Assembly: GCF_026586805.1 (NCBI RefSeq)
Contig: NZ_JAPFHA010000011.1
Coordinates: forward strand, 62,001-126,000
Reading direction: 5' to 3'
DNA length: 64,000 bases
Source of the DNA: Niveibacterium sp. 24ML
GTDB lineage: Bacteria; Pseudomonadota; Gammaproteobacteria; Burkholderiales; Rhodocyclaceae
A program made the position numbers and the translations under genes. Below are positions 18,436-25,656 of this stretch, in pieces. How positions within the stretch are numbered: the first letter of the stretch is position 1; each line of letters begins with the position of its first letter. A model generated the notes under the pieces. It did not search any database and was not told the origin of the DNA. It saw nothing but the letters and a program-made list of their open reading frames with translations.

Positions 18436-18543
18436 CGCGGGCCTCCTGCATGGAAGCCTAGCCCTGAAAGCCTTGTGCGGCGAGGGTACGACCGGGTTTC
18501 AGGCCGGCCTGGCGGCCGGCTTGCTGGGGTGCGAAGCGGGGAC

Positions 18544-19224
18544 TCAGCCGGTGCCGGACAAATCGAGCGTCGCCGGGCGCCAGCGTTCGATCCATTGCAG
18601 ACTTGCATTGGCCGCAGCGTCGAGCGCGCCGGGTTCGATGAATCGGTCGCTGGCGTTGCTGATTTCCTGCCAGGCCTTGGGGCCGTCGATCAAGGCATAG
18701 GCCTGGGTTGCCGGGCCGCGTGTCGCGTCGTCGGCGCCGCCGGCAATGGCCAGCAGCGGCACGCGATTACGCCGCAACGGGGCAGCACCTGCAAGGTCGA
18801 GGCGGCCGGCCCGGCTGACCATGGCAAACAGGCAGGTATCGTCGGCCACCGGCGCCTTCACCATGGCCGCAGCCGCAGTGCCCGAGGCGCAGATCGCCAC
18901 CCCCAGCTGTGCCAGCAGCGGTTGATGGGCCACCCATTCGAGTGCAGCGCCAAGCCGTTCGGCGAGCTTGGGCACATCAAAACGTGAGTCGGGGTCGCGC
19001 TTTTCTTCGTAGCTGGTCAAGCCTTCGAGAATCAGGGTTGCATAGCCTTCGGCCTGAAAGCTGCTGGCAAAGACGAACTCGCGCGAACTGCGGTTCGCGG
19101 CGGGTGCCGGGCAAAACAGCACCACCAGGGCTTTGGCGTCCGGGATGTGCGAGAGCAGGGCGGCCAGCCACGCATTGCGGGCGGGGATGCTCAAGTCGGT
19201 ATGGCGATGTATGTAGCGAGGCAT
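18544..19224 (-). CDS. Alpha/beta-hydrolase-like protein at the end of the amr cluster
   Basis: The 226-residue product (from MPRYIHRH) resembles dienelactone-hydrolase or acyl-peptidase-type alpha/beta hydrolases: VVLFCPAPAANRSSREF near the oxyanion region, a possible nucleophile in VAICASGTAAA, and VPLLAIAGGADDATRG before the presumed acid residue. The elbow is not a textbook GxSxG, so activity is uncertain. A longer reading frame reaches 19371 but would overlap amrS by more than 100 bases; the ATG at 19224 leaves a 31-base gap after amrS and is preferred. Its place directly after amrS suggests co-expression with the AmmeMemoRadiSam genes. Confidence 0.6.
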   Translation of the reverse strand: MPRYIHRHTDLSIPARNAWLAALLSHIPDAKALVVLFCPAPAANRSSREFVFASSFQAEGYATLILEGLTSYEEKRDPDSRFDVPKLAERLGAALEWVAHQPLLAQLGVAICASGTAAAAMVKAPVADDTCLFAMVSRAGRLDLAGAAPLRRNRVPLLAIAGGADDATRGPATQAYALIDGPKAWQEISNASDRFIEPGALDAAANASLQWIERWRPATLDLSGTG

Positions 19225-19255
19225 GACGCCGGCAGGCTCTCTTTGGTTCTTTGCT

Positions 19256-20356
19256 TCAAACGCGCTCACCGAGCCGTATCGGAATCCGCCTTGCCCCGAA
19301 GGGTGTGCCGAACTTGCCGAAATGCCCGGCAAGCCGATGGCCGCAGTGCTGGCACGCGCCGGCTTCATCAAGCCGGTAGGCGCGAATGTTGTACCAGTCT
19401 CGAATGATTAACGGCACGCCACAGGCGGAACAATAGGTTGTTCCGCCTGCTTCGTCGTGAATATTGCCGGTGTAGACGTGGCGCAGGCCGGCGTCGCGCG
19501 CGATCTGCCGTGAGCGCGTCAGTGTGGCCGCGGGGGTGGCCGCCCGGTCTCGCAGCTTGTAGTCGGGGTGGAAGGCGGTGAAATGCAGCGGGACATCTGG
19601 CCCCAGCTCGCGGTAGATCCACTGGCTCATGGCGGCAACTTCCTCGGTGCTGTCGTTCGCACCGGGGATCAGCAAGGTCGTGATTTCAAGCCAAACCTGA
19701 GATTCGTGCCGCAGCCAGCTCAGGGTATCGAGCACCGGCGCGAGCCGCCCGCCGGTGAGTTTGATGTAGAAGTCGTCGGAAAAGGCCTTGAGGTCGACGT
19801 TCGCCGCGTCCATGCCGGCATAGAACTCACGCCGTGCGGGTGGCGAAATGTAGCCGGCGGTCACCGCGACGGTGCGCACGCCGCGTTCGTGGCAGGCCGC
19901 AGCGGTGTCGATGGCGTACTCGGCAAAGATCACCGGATCGTTGTACGTGAAGGCGACGCTTGCTGCGCCATGGCGCACGGCGGCTTCGGCAATGGCCTGC
20001 GGCGGCGCCTGATCCATCAGCCGATCCATATCGCGCGACTTGGAGATATCCCAGTTCTGGCAGAACTTGCAGGCCAGGTTGCAGCCCGCCGTGCCGAAGG
20101 AAAGCACGCTGCTGCCAGGGTAGAAATGGTTGAGCGGTTTCTTCTCGATCGGATCAATGCAGAAGCCGGAACTGCGCCCGTAGGTGCTCAGCACCATCGT
20201 GTTGCCACGGCGCTCGCGAACAAAGCAGGCGCCACGCTGATCGGCATGCAGCCTGCACTCGCGCGGGCACAGATCGCACTGGATGCGGCCATCGTCCAGC
20301 CAATGCCACCAGCGTGCCGGATAGTCCTGTGCCGGCGCGCTGAACTCAGGTTTCAC
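19256..20356 (-). CDS. amrS: AmmeMemoRadiSam system radical SAM enzyme AmrS
   Basis: The 366-residue protein is a radical S-adenosylmethionine enzyme with the cluster motif CNLACKFC (C92, C96, C99), preceded by a cysteine-rich N-terminus (C27, C30, C34, C44) and followed by a C-terminal zinc-ribbon-like part with CSAC and CQHC. This three-part cysteine layout and the fragment PGSSVLSFGTAGCN are typical of AmrS. It overlaps the end of the amrA gene by 11 bases. The substrate of the AmmeMemoRadiSam system is unknown; a modification carried out with the AMMECR1-like and MEMO-like partners is inferred. Confidence 0.92.
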   Translation of the reverse strand: MKPEFSAPAQDYPARWWHWLDDGRIQCDLCPRECRLHADQRGACFVRERRGNTMVLSTYGRSSGFCIDPIEKKPLNHFYPGSSVLSFGTAGCNLACKFCQNWDISKSRDMDRLMDQAPPQAIAEAAVRHGAASVAFTYNDPVIFAEYAIDTAAACHERGVRTVAVTAGYISPPARREFYAGMDAANVDLKAFSDDFYIKLTGGRLAPVLDTLSWLRHESQVWLEITTLLIPGANDSTEEVAAMSQWIYRELGPDVPLHFTAFHPDYKLRDRAATPAATLTRSRQIARDAGLRHVYTGNIHDEAGGTTYCSACGVPLIIRDWYNIRAYRLDEAGACQHCGHRLAGHFGKFGTPFGARRIPIRLGERV

Positions 20357-20888
20357 GGTACTTCAAGACCGGGTAACGGCCGACTTTCATGGTCTCGGGC
20401 CATGTGTCGCTGCGCATGCCTGCCTTGCGCCGGAGTTCGGCGAGGAAGTCGTTCGGGTCGGGAAGCGATTCCCACACTTGCGGCAGGAAGGTTGCGCGAC
20501 GGCCCCCGTCTTCCAGAATGGCGCCATCACGATGCGGGCGCAGCCACGCAATTGCGTCAGCAAGACTGGGGCAGTTGCGCCATTCGGTGGCGCCAAGCAC
20601 CGACACCTCGATCTTGACGTCTGGCCATTCCAGCGCGCCGAGCGGCGGGAAGCGCGGGTCCTTGAAGGCGGCTGCCAGCGCGTTGGCCTTGACGTCGTCG
20701 CACAGACTGCGGGTGGGGCTCAATGATCCGATGCAGCCGCGCAGGCGGCCTGATCGCGTGAGGGTGACAAAGCTTGCGCCGGGCTTCTGGAACGCGGCTG
20801 CATCAGGTGCGGGCGCATCGTCCCCCAGGCGCTGTGCAATGGCATGGCGCGCAATCGCCAGCAAGGTCTTGCCTGGCTCAGACGACAT
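20346..20888 (-). CDS. amrA: AmmeMemoRadiSam system protein A (AMMECR1 domain)
   Basis: The 180-residue protein matches the AMMECR1 family, related to the human gene of that name. It shows the family signature LRGCIGSL (about 49-56), FKDPRFPPL and IEVSVLGA, and ends in LKYRET. The function is unknown. It overlaps amrB upstream and amrS downstream by 11 bases each, so the three proteins are made from one transcript in the order B-A-S. Confidence 0.92.
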   Translation of the reverse strand: MSSEPGKTLLAIARHAIAQRLGDDAPAPDAAAFQKPGASFVTLTRSGRLRGCIGSLSPTRSLCDDVKANALAAAFKDPRFPPLGALEWPDVKIEVSVLGATEWRNCPSLADAIAWLRPHRDGAILEDGGRRATFLPQVWESLPDPNDFLAELRRKAGMRSDTWPETMKVGRYPVLKYRET

Positions 20889-21702
20889 GGCCCGGGGTCT
20901 CGTACAAGGCGACCGCGCAGTATCCGACCACCCGCCGGTGGTCGCCTGCGGTGTCGCCCGAATTGCAGTGGTCGAGCAGTTCGGTGCTCAGGTGGTGCCG
21001 CTCTGCCGCCTTGAGCAGGCCGTTCAGGGGGTAGGCGCCGCAAGCCTGTTCAGGCGTAACGGTGGGCGCAAGTGCAAGGATGTTCGCCACCGTGTCGTGA
21101 TCAAGTTCCTGCGCTTCACGGTAGGCGTGGAAGTGGGAGAGATCGGTGCTGAGCACGATCAGTGTCTCCGGCCCGCCCCATAGCTGGCTGATCACAGCGG
21201 CCACGGTTTGCGCATCGGCGTGGCCGACAGAAAGCGGCACCAGCGTGAATTGCGTCAGCACCGTTTGCAGGAAAGGCAGCTGCACTTCGAGGCTGTGCTC
21301 GGCCGCATGGGCCGCGTCATAAACGCAGATGCCGGGCATCGTGCGTACCAGGGCGATTGCGTCCTGATCGAGCGGGATCAAACCCAGCGGCGTGGCGAAG
21401 GCATCGACATCCGGCAGCGCGATGCCATGCAGCGGCACGCGGTGACTTGGCCCTAGTAGCACGACACGGTGGATCTGCCGCGCCCAGGGCTTCAGAAGCG
21501 CGTAGGCGTGTGCGGCCGTGTTGCCGGAGTACACATAGCCGGCATGGGGCACGATCAGGCATTTGGGGCAGCTTGCGTGTGCCTTCTGTGCAGACGCGGC
21601 GGCATGCCCGAGCATTCTGACCACGTTTGCATTCAGGCTTGCCGCGTCGCCGGGATAGAAGGCCCCGGCAACGGCAGGTTGGCGGATACAGGCTTGATTC
21701 AT
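20878..21702 (-). CDS. amrB: AmmeMemoRadiSam system protein B (MEMO1-like)
   Basis: The 274-residue protein is homologous to MEMO1, a metal-binding protein structurally related to extradiol dioxygenases. The metal-site residues appear intact: H53 in PHAGYVYSG, H87 in GPSHRV, the STDLSHFH region (H190, H192) and C246 in DHCNSGDTAGD. It is the first gene of the amrBAS cluster. MEMO1 in animals has been linked to iron or copper handling; the bacterial role is not established. Confidence 0.92.
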   Translation of the reverse strand: MNQACIRQPAVAGAFYPGDAASLNANVVRMLGHAAASAQKAHASCPKCLIVPHAGYVYSGNTAAHAYALLKPWARQIHRVVLLGPSHRVPLHGIALPDVDAFATPLGLIPLDQDAIALVRTMPGICVYDAAHAAEHSLEVQLPFLQTVLTQFTLVPLSVGHADAQTVAAVISQLWGGPETLIVLSTDLSHFHAYREAQELDHDTVANILALAPTVTPEQACGAYPLNGLLKAAERHHLSTELLDHCNSGDTAGDHRRVVGYCAVALYETPGHVV

Positions 21703-21761
21703 CGCTGCTCCTTGACGCGTCGCGAGATGCGGGCTCTTTGATTATAGAAACCGCGGGCCGA

Positions 21762-23027
21762 TCACCCCATGCTTTGCTGGAAGACCAGTGCGCATGCGAG
21801 GCCGCCGCCCACCAGCCCCATCCCGGCGGCCACCGGGCGGGCGAGTTCCCGGCCACCGATCACCAGCGCTGTGCCGGCCTTGAAGGCGAGGTTGGACAAG
21901 GCCGCCAGCACGACGGCGGTGGCGGCAGCGGCAGGCGCGAGTTTTCCCGATGCCTGCAGTTGCAGACTCGACAGCGAGATCGCATCCACATCGGTCAGGC
22001 CCGAGGCAAGTGCAACGGCGTAGAGGCCGCTGGTCCCCACGGTTTCGGTCAGCCAGGTTGAGATCAGCAGCACTGCGCCATACATGACGGCAAAGCCGAT
22101 TGCAACGCGCACTTCGGTCGGGTTGCGCGTCTGGGGCAGCGGCAAGCTGCCGGTGTTCGCATCGCGGCGCCACGAAAGCAACAGGAACAGCGCGCCGGGA
22201 ATCAGCCCGGCGGCCATGCTGGTGGCGATCGGCATAAATGCAGAGGGCGCCACCACGGCGGCAAACAGGCTCAGGCGGACCAGCATCACCAAGTTGGCCA
22301 GCAGGATCACCCGCCCCGCCGTTGACGCAAAGCGCATGTCGCCGCGCGCATGGCGGGCAAAGATCAGGGTGGTGGCGGTAGACGACACAAGCCCCCCCGC
22401 CAAGCCGACGAGCAAGGTGCCATAGCGATCGCCGAACAGCCGCAAACCGGCATAGCCGGCCAGGCTCACGCCCGAGATCAGCACCACCATCCACCACACT
22501 TGGTGGGGGTTGATTGCGCCGTACGGGCCATAGCCCTTGTCAGGCAGTATCGGCAGCACCACCAGGCTGAGCGTGGCGAACTGCAGCATCGAGATCCACT
22601 CGGTGCGGGTGAGGCGACTGGCGATACCCGAAAGCTCGGTCTTGAAATAGAGCAGTGCCGTGACCGCAACCGCCACGATCACCGCCAGCGGTGTCTGCCC
22701 CAGCCAAACCATCGCACCCAGCAGGTAGCACGTCAGCACGGCCACCACCGACGTGGTGCCGGCGTCGAGCGGATCGGGGTGACGCAGGTGGGCCGCGATG
22801 ATCATCGCGGCCACTGCAAGCAGGCCAACGGCCGTGATCCACGGCGCTGCGGTCAGTTGCCCCATGAAGGTGGCCAGGGCACCGAACAGTGCGACCAGCG
22901 TGAAGGTACGCACGCCGGCCCTTGCCGCGGGATTGCGTTCTCGTTCCAGGCCGATCAGGAAGCCGATGCCTGCGCTGATCACCAGCAACTGCATGTTCGA
23001 CAAGACCTGCGTGTGAGCGAACTCCAT
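21762..23027 (-). CDS. MgtC/SapB and DUF4010 family membrane protein
   Basis: The 421-residue integral membrane protein begins with an MgtC/SapB-type domain (SAGIGFLIGLERERNP and AGVRTFTLVALFGAL, about 15-52), then further hydrophobic segments forming a DUF4010 domain to the C-terminus; about a dozen transmembrane helices are likely. The ATG at 23027 is chosen because AAAGGGGG lies just upstream and the frame beyond it is Arg/Pro-rich shadow sequence. Function is unknown; MgtC-like proteins are linked to magnesium limitation and survival in other bacteria, but this long form is a distinct group. Confidence 0.82.
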   Translation of the reverse strand: MEFAHTQVLSNMQLLVISAGIGFLIGLERERNPAARAGVRTFTLVALFGALATFMGQLTAAPWITAVGLLAVAAMIIAAHLRHPDPLDAGTTSVVAVLTCYLLGAMVWLGQTPLAVIVAVAVTALLYFKTELSGIASRLTRTEWISMLQFATLSLVVLPILPDKGYGPYGAINPHQVWWMVVLISGVSLAGYAGLRLFGDRYGTLLVGLAGGLVSSTATTLIFARHARGDMRFASTAGRVILLANLVMLVRLSLFAAVVAPSAFMPIATSMAAGLIPGALFLLLSWRRDANTGSLPLPQTRNPTEVRVAIGFAVMYGAVLLISTWLTETVGTSGLYAVALASGLTDVDAISLSSLQLQASGKLAPAAAATAVVLAALSNLAFKAGTALVIGGRELARPVAAGMGLVGGGLACALVFQQSMG

Positions 23028-23092
23028 CGCGATGCCCCCTTTGCAAGGCGGAGCATAAAACTTGTTGCGGCTGGTGGGGCATCGCGCCACGC

Positions 23093-23104
23093 TAAAATCG
23101 CGGC
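23093..23104 (+). promoter_or_regulatory. -10-like TAAAAT immediately upstream of ispD
   Basis: CGC-TAAAAT-CGCGGC runs directly into the ispD ATG: only six bases separate the hexamer from the start codon and no Shine-Dalgarno sequence is present. If this is the -10, the mRNA would begin at or next to the A of the ATG (leaderless). Confidence 0.45.
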
Positions 23105-23818
23105 ATGACATCCATCCACACACCCGAACGCTTTCATGCGCTGATCCCCGCCGCTGGCAGCGGCAGCCGAATGGGCCACGAACAGCCCAAGCAGTACATC
23201 GACCTGCTTGGCCGCCCGGTGATCCGCCACACCATCGATGCACTGCTGGGCGTGTCCGCCCTTGCCTCGGTCTGGGTGGTGCTCTCGCCCGAAGACGAAC
23301 ACTGGGATCAGTTTGTCTGGCCGGCCGATCCGCGCCTGAAAGTTCTGCGGGTGGGCGGCCCTTCACGGGCCGCGAGCGTGGCAAACGGGCTTGCGCGAAT
23401 TGTTGAAAGCGCCTCGGCAGACAGCTGGGTGCTGGTGCACGATGCCGCGCGGGCGTGCATTTCAAGTGCACAAGTGTCGGCAATGATCGAGACCCTGGCC
23501 GATGACCCGGTCGGTGGCCTGCTCGCCATGCCGGTCGCCGATACCCTCAAGCGCATCGGCGCTGACGGCCGCGTCGCGCAGACTATTCCCCGTGCGGGTT
23601 TGTGGCAGGCACAGACACCGCAGATGTTCAGGATCGGGATGCTTCGTGCCGCGCTGGCGGCGCACCCGGATGTGACCGATGAAGCCGGCGCCATCGAGGC
23701 CATTGGCCTTAAGCCCCGGCTGATCGAATCGGACGCCACCAATTTCAAATTGACCTTTCCGCAAGACCTCGCGATGGCCGCGCGCTTGCTGGGGTCGCAA
23801 GTCAAGGAAAACGCATGA
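23105..23818 (+). CDS. ispD: 2-C-methyl-D-erythritol 4-phosphate cytidylyltransferase IspD
   Basis: IspD makes CDP-methylerythritol in the MEP isoprenoid pathway. The 237-residue protein has the nucleotide-binding start [21 protein letters not shown] and [10 protein letters not shown], with TDEAGAIEA near the C-terminus, all typical. The stop overlaps ispF by four bases, so the two pathway enzymes are coupled. No ribosome-binding site precedes the ATG; see the -10 element just upstream. Confidence 0.97.
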   Translation: MTSIHTPERFHALIPAAGSGSRMGHEQPKQYIDLLGRPVIRHTIDALLGVSALASVWVVLSPEDEHWDQFVWPADPRLKVLRVGGPSRAASVANGLARIVESASADSWVLVHDAARACISSAQVSAMIETLADDPVGGLLAMPVADTLKRIGADGRVAQTIPRAGLWQAQTPQMFRIGMLRAALAAHPDVTDEAGAIEAIGLKPRLIESDATNFKLTFPQDLAMAARLLGSQVKENA

Positions 23819-24303
23819 TTCCCTACCGTATCGGACAGGGCTTTGACGTCCACGCACTGGTGCCCGGGCGCAAGCTCATCATGGGCGGCGTCACGATTCC
23901 GTTTGATCGCGGCCTTCTGGGCCATTCCGACGCCGATGTGCTGCTGCACGCGATCACCGATGCCGTGCTCGGCGGCGCAGGGCTGGGCGACATCGGCAGG
24001 CATTTCCCCGACACTGATGGGCGCTACGCCGGCGCGGACAGCCGTGTCTTGCTGCGCGAGGCAGTTGCAGCGGTGCATGCAGCCGGCTGGCGGGTGGGCA
24101 ATATCGACGCAACCATCATCGCCCAGGCGCCCAAAGTGCTGCCCTACGTCGAAGCGATGGTCGCCAACATCGCGCAAGACCTCTGCGTGGCCGAAGCCGC
24201 GGTCAACCTCAAGGGCAAAACCACCGAGCGGCTGGGCTTCACCGGGCGGGGCGAAGGCATTGCCGCCGAGGCCGTGGCGCTGCTGGTTCGTCGTGAGCCC
24301 TGA
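23815..24303 (+). CDS. ispF: 2-C-methyl-D-erythritol 2,4-cyclodiphosphate synthase IspF
   Basis: IspF cyclises CDP-methylerythritol 2-phosphate in the MEP pathway. The 162-residue protein has normal length, with metal ligands in GQGFDVHAL (D8, H10), the second ligand region [16 protein letters not shown], and [18 protein letters not shown] at the C-terminus. It overlaps ispD at its start and the GTG start of thpR at its end. IspE is not nearby. Confidence 0.97.
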   Translation: MIPYRIGQGFDVHALVPGRKLIMGGVTIPFDRGLLGHSDADVLLHAITDAVLGGAGLGDIGRHFPDTDGRYAGADSRVLLREAVAAVHAAGWRVGNIDATIIAQAPKVLPYVEAMVANIAQDLCVAEAAVNLKGKTTERLGFTGRGEGIAAEAVALLVRREP

Positions 24304-24865
24304 GACGGGCGATTCGCAGCGCGTCTTCTTCGCCGTATGGCCGCTCCCATGGGTGGCCGACGCCCTTGCACTGACCCGTGATGCCGCGCTTGCGCAGGTG
24401 GGTGGTCGTGCAATGCCGACGGGCTCGCTTCACTGCACCTTGTCTTTCCTCGGTCGGCTCGACGCGGATCAACTTGATGCAGTACTGGCCTGCGCGAGCC
24501 GCGTCACACATCCGGGTTTCCCGCTTGAGACTGCTGGCCTGAACTACTGGCCGCATAACCGCATTGTCTGGGCCGGCCTGGGCGACCCGGCGGCCGGATT
24601 GGCCTCACTGTTGGCGCGGCTGCGCGAGGCGCTTGAAGGCATCGTGGAGGCCCCCGCGCTGACGGTGCCTCACATTACCTTGCTGCGCGGCGCAAAGGCG
24701 GCGGCTGCCGCCACGCTCGAGCAGACCCTGCGCTGGCAGTGCAATGAGTTCGTGTTGGCGAGAGCGGCAAAAGAAGCGAGCGGTGCGCGCTATGAATTGA
24801 TCGCGCGCTGGCCGCTCGCAGGGGGTGAGGAGTCGGCGTCAATCAGGCGCAGAGACAGTCACTGA
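24293..24865 (+). CDS. thpR: RNA 2',3'-cyclic phosphodiesterase ThpR (LigT family)
   Basis: ThpR/LigT opens 2',3'-cyclic phosphate RNA ends and can join tRNA halves in vitro. The 190-residue protein has the two HxTx motifs that define the 2H phosphoesterase family: HCTL (47-50) in [10 protein letters not shown] and HITL (127-130). It starts RVFFAVWP, as usual. No ATG is available at the right place; a GTG at 24293, 11 bases inside ispF, is the most plausible start. Its 3' end overlaps the convergent gene on the other strand by 23 bases. Confidence 0.88.
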   Translation: MSPETGDSQRVFFAVWPLPWVADALALTRDAALAQVGGRAMPTGSLHCTLSFLGRLDADQLDAVLACASRVTHPGFPLETAGLNYWPHNRIVWAGLGDPAAGLASLLARLREALEGIVEAPALTVPHITLLRGAKAAAAATLEQTLRWQCNEFVLARAAKEASGARYELIARWPLAGGEESASIRRRDSH

Positions 24866-25256
24866 GCTTCCCGCACAGGTCACTGGTCGTGTTGCGGGTG
24901 TAGTCCTTTTCAAGTCGCCCGCTGACCTTCTGCGCGGTGGGTGTATCGAGTTCGGCGTTGAGCAGCCCCATGAAGGTCGGCGGCGCCACCAACACCGCGC
25001 GCGCAAAGCTGTTTCGATTGCGGCCGCTGCGAAGCTCGCCCGCGAGCCGGTGCGCAAAGCCTTTCGCCCTGTTTCGTCGAAGGTCTCCAGGCCCGTGCCA
25101 CGCACTTCGATCCATCGCGCCGATCGACAGATCCTCGACCAAGCCATCCGCCTCGGGCTCGATCTGTTTGACTAAAGTCAAACCTTTGTTCGGTCCCTGG
25201 TTTTCGTAAAGCGCGGCAGAACGGGCGTTGGCAACGAGCACCCATGTAATCGACAT
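24843..25256 (-). CDS. Host attachment protein family (PF10116-like)
   Basis: The 137-residue protein begins ITWVLVANARSAALYEN, a hallmark of the family named for attachment to host cells in Agrobacterium; the fold is eRF1/nuclease-like and the true role is unclear. The middle contains RNRAKGFAHRLAGEL and the later part VLVAPPTFMGLL, both typical. GAGGAGG precedes the ATG by a good spacing. The gene is monocistronic and convergent on thpR. Despite the name, nothing here suggests a pathogen or phage. Confidence 0.8.
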   Translation of the reverse strand: MSITWVLVANARSAALYENQGPNKGLTLVKQIEPEADGLVEDLSIGAMDRSAWHGPGDLRRNRAKGFAHRLAGELRSGRNRNSFARAVLVAPPTFMGLLNAELDTPTAQKVSGRLEKDYTRNTTSDLCGKLSDCLCA

Positions 25257-25656
25257 AACAATCCTCCTCAGGTGTCAGACCCGTGCGAATCGGCACGAAA
25301 TCTCAGACTAGACCCTTGTTTGATAAAGGAAAAGGATCTCATGAGGTGGCGCCGTCCTTCAGTGCGTTGCGCTGCCTCATCGTCCTGAGGCGCCGCATCG
25401 CCGGCCCGATAAAGGGCATTTATCAAGCAATGCAGATCAAGAAGGGGGCTGCCCTGACCGGTAACTTCCGCCCCACGTTACCGCACCGGCAATATCCGCT
25501 GCACTTGCGTCAGGCAGACAGCCACGTGAGCGACAAATGTGCTATTTAACTGGTACATGCAGCACCGGAGCGGTTTGGCAAATACGCAGCATGCGTTGAG
25601 GAGTCAAACCAATGTCCCCCCGAACTCTTGGCCTGTTGTCTTTTCAAGGAGCAGTG
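25257..25656. other. 400-base intergenic region upstream of glgP
   Basis: No convincing gene is seen; the one 88-codon open frame (25283-25549) has no ribosome-binding site and no protein character. The region holds an inverted repeat GCCTCA-6-TGAGGC (25374-25391), a perfect palindromic repeat GATAAA-5-TTTATC (25408-25424) that could bind a regulator, and a GAGGAG ribosome-binding site (25598-25603) eight bases before an in-frame upstream ATG for glgP at 25612. It must contain the promoters of both divergent genes, but I cannot place them with confidence. Confidence 0.5.
25408..25424. repeat. Palindromic repeat GATAAA-N5-TTTATC in the glgP leader region
   Basis: A perfect 6-base inverted repeat with a 5-base spacer, about 230 bases before the glgP start, in otherwise GC-rich DNA. 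It is a candidate operator for the glycogen operon or the divergent gene; the regulator is unknown. Confidence 0.35.

Noticed and set aside
24843-25256. Phage or pathogenicity marker suggested by the host-attachment family name
   Set aside because: The family is widespread in free-living bacteria and no phage or virulence gene is nearby.
25300-25440. Possible FNR box (TTGAT-N4-ATCAA) upstream of glgP
   Set aside because: Several TTGAT or ATCAA half-sites occur, but none pair at the required four-base spacing.
25283-25549. An 88-codon open frame in the glgP upstream region
   Set aside because: No Shine-Dalgarno site, no conserved motif, and it runs through the palindromes that look regulatory.
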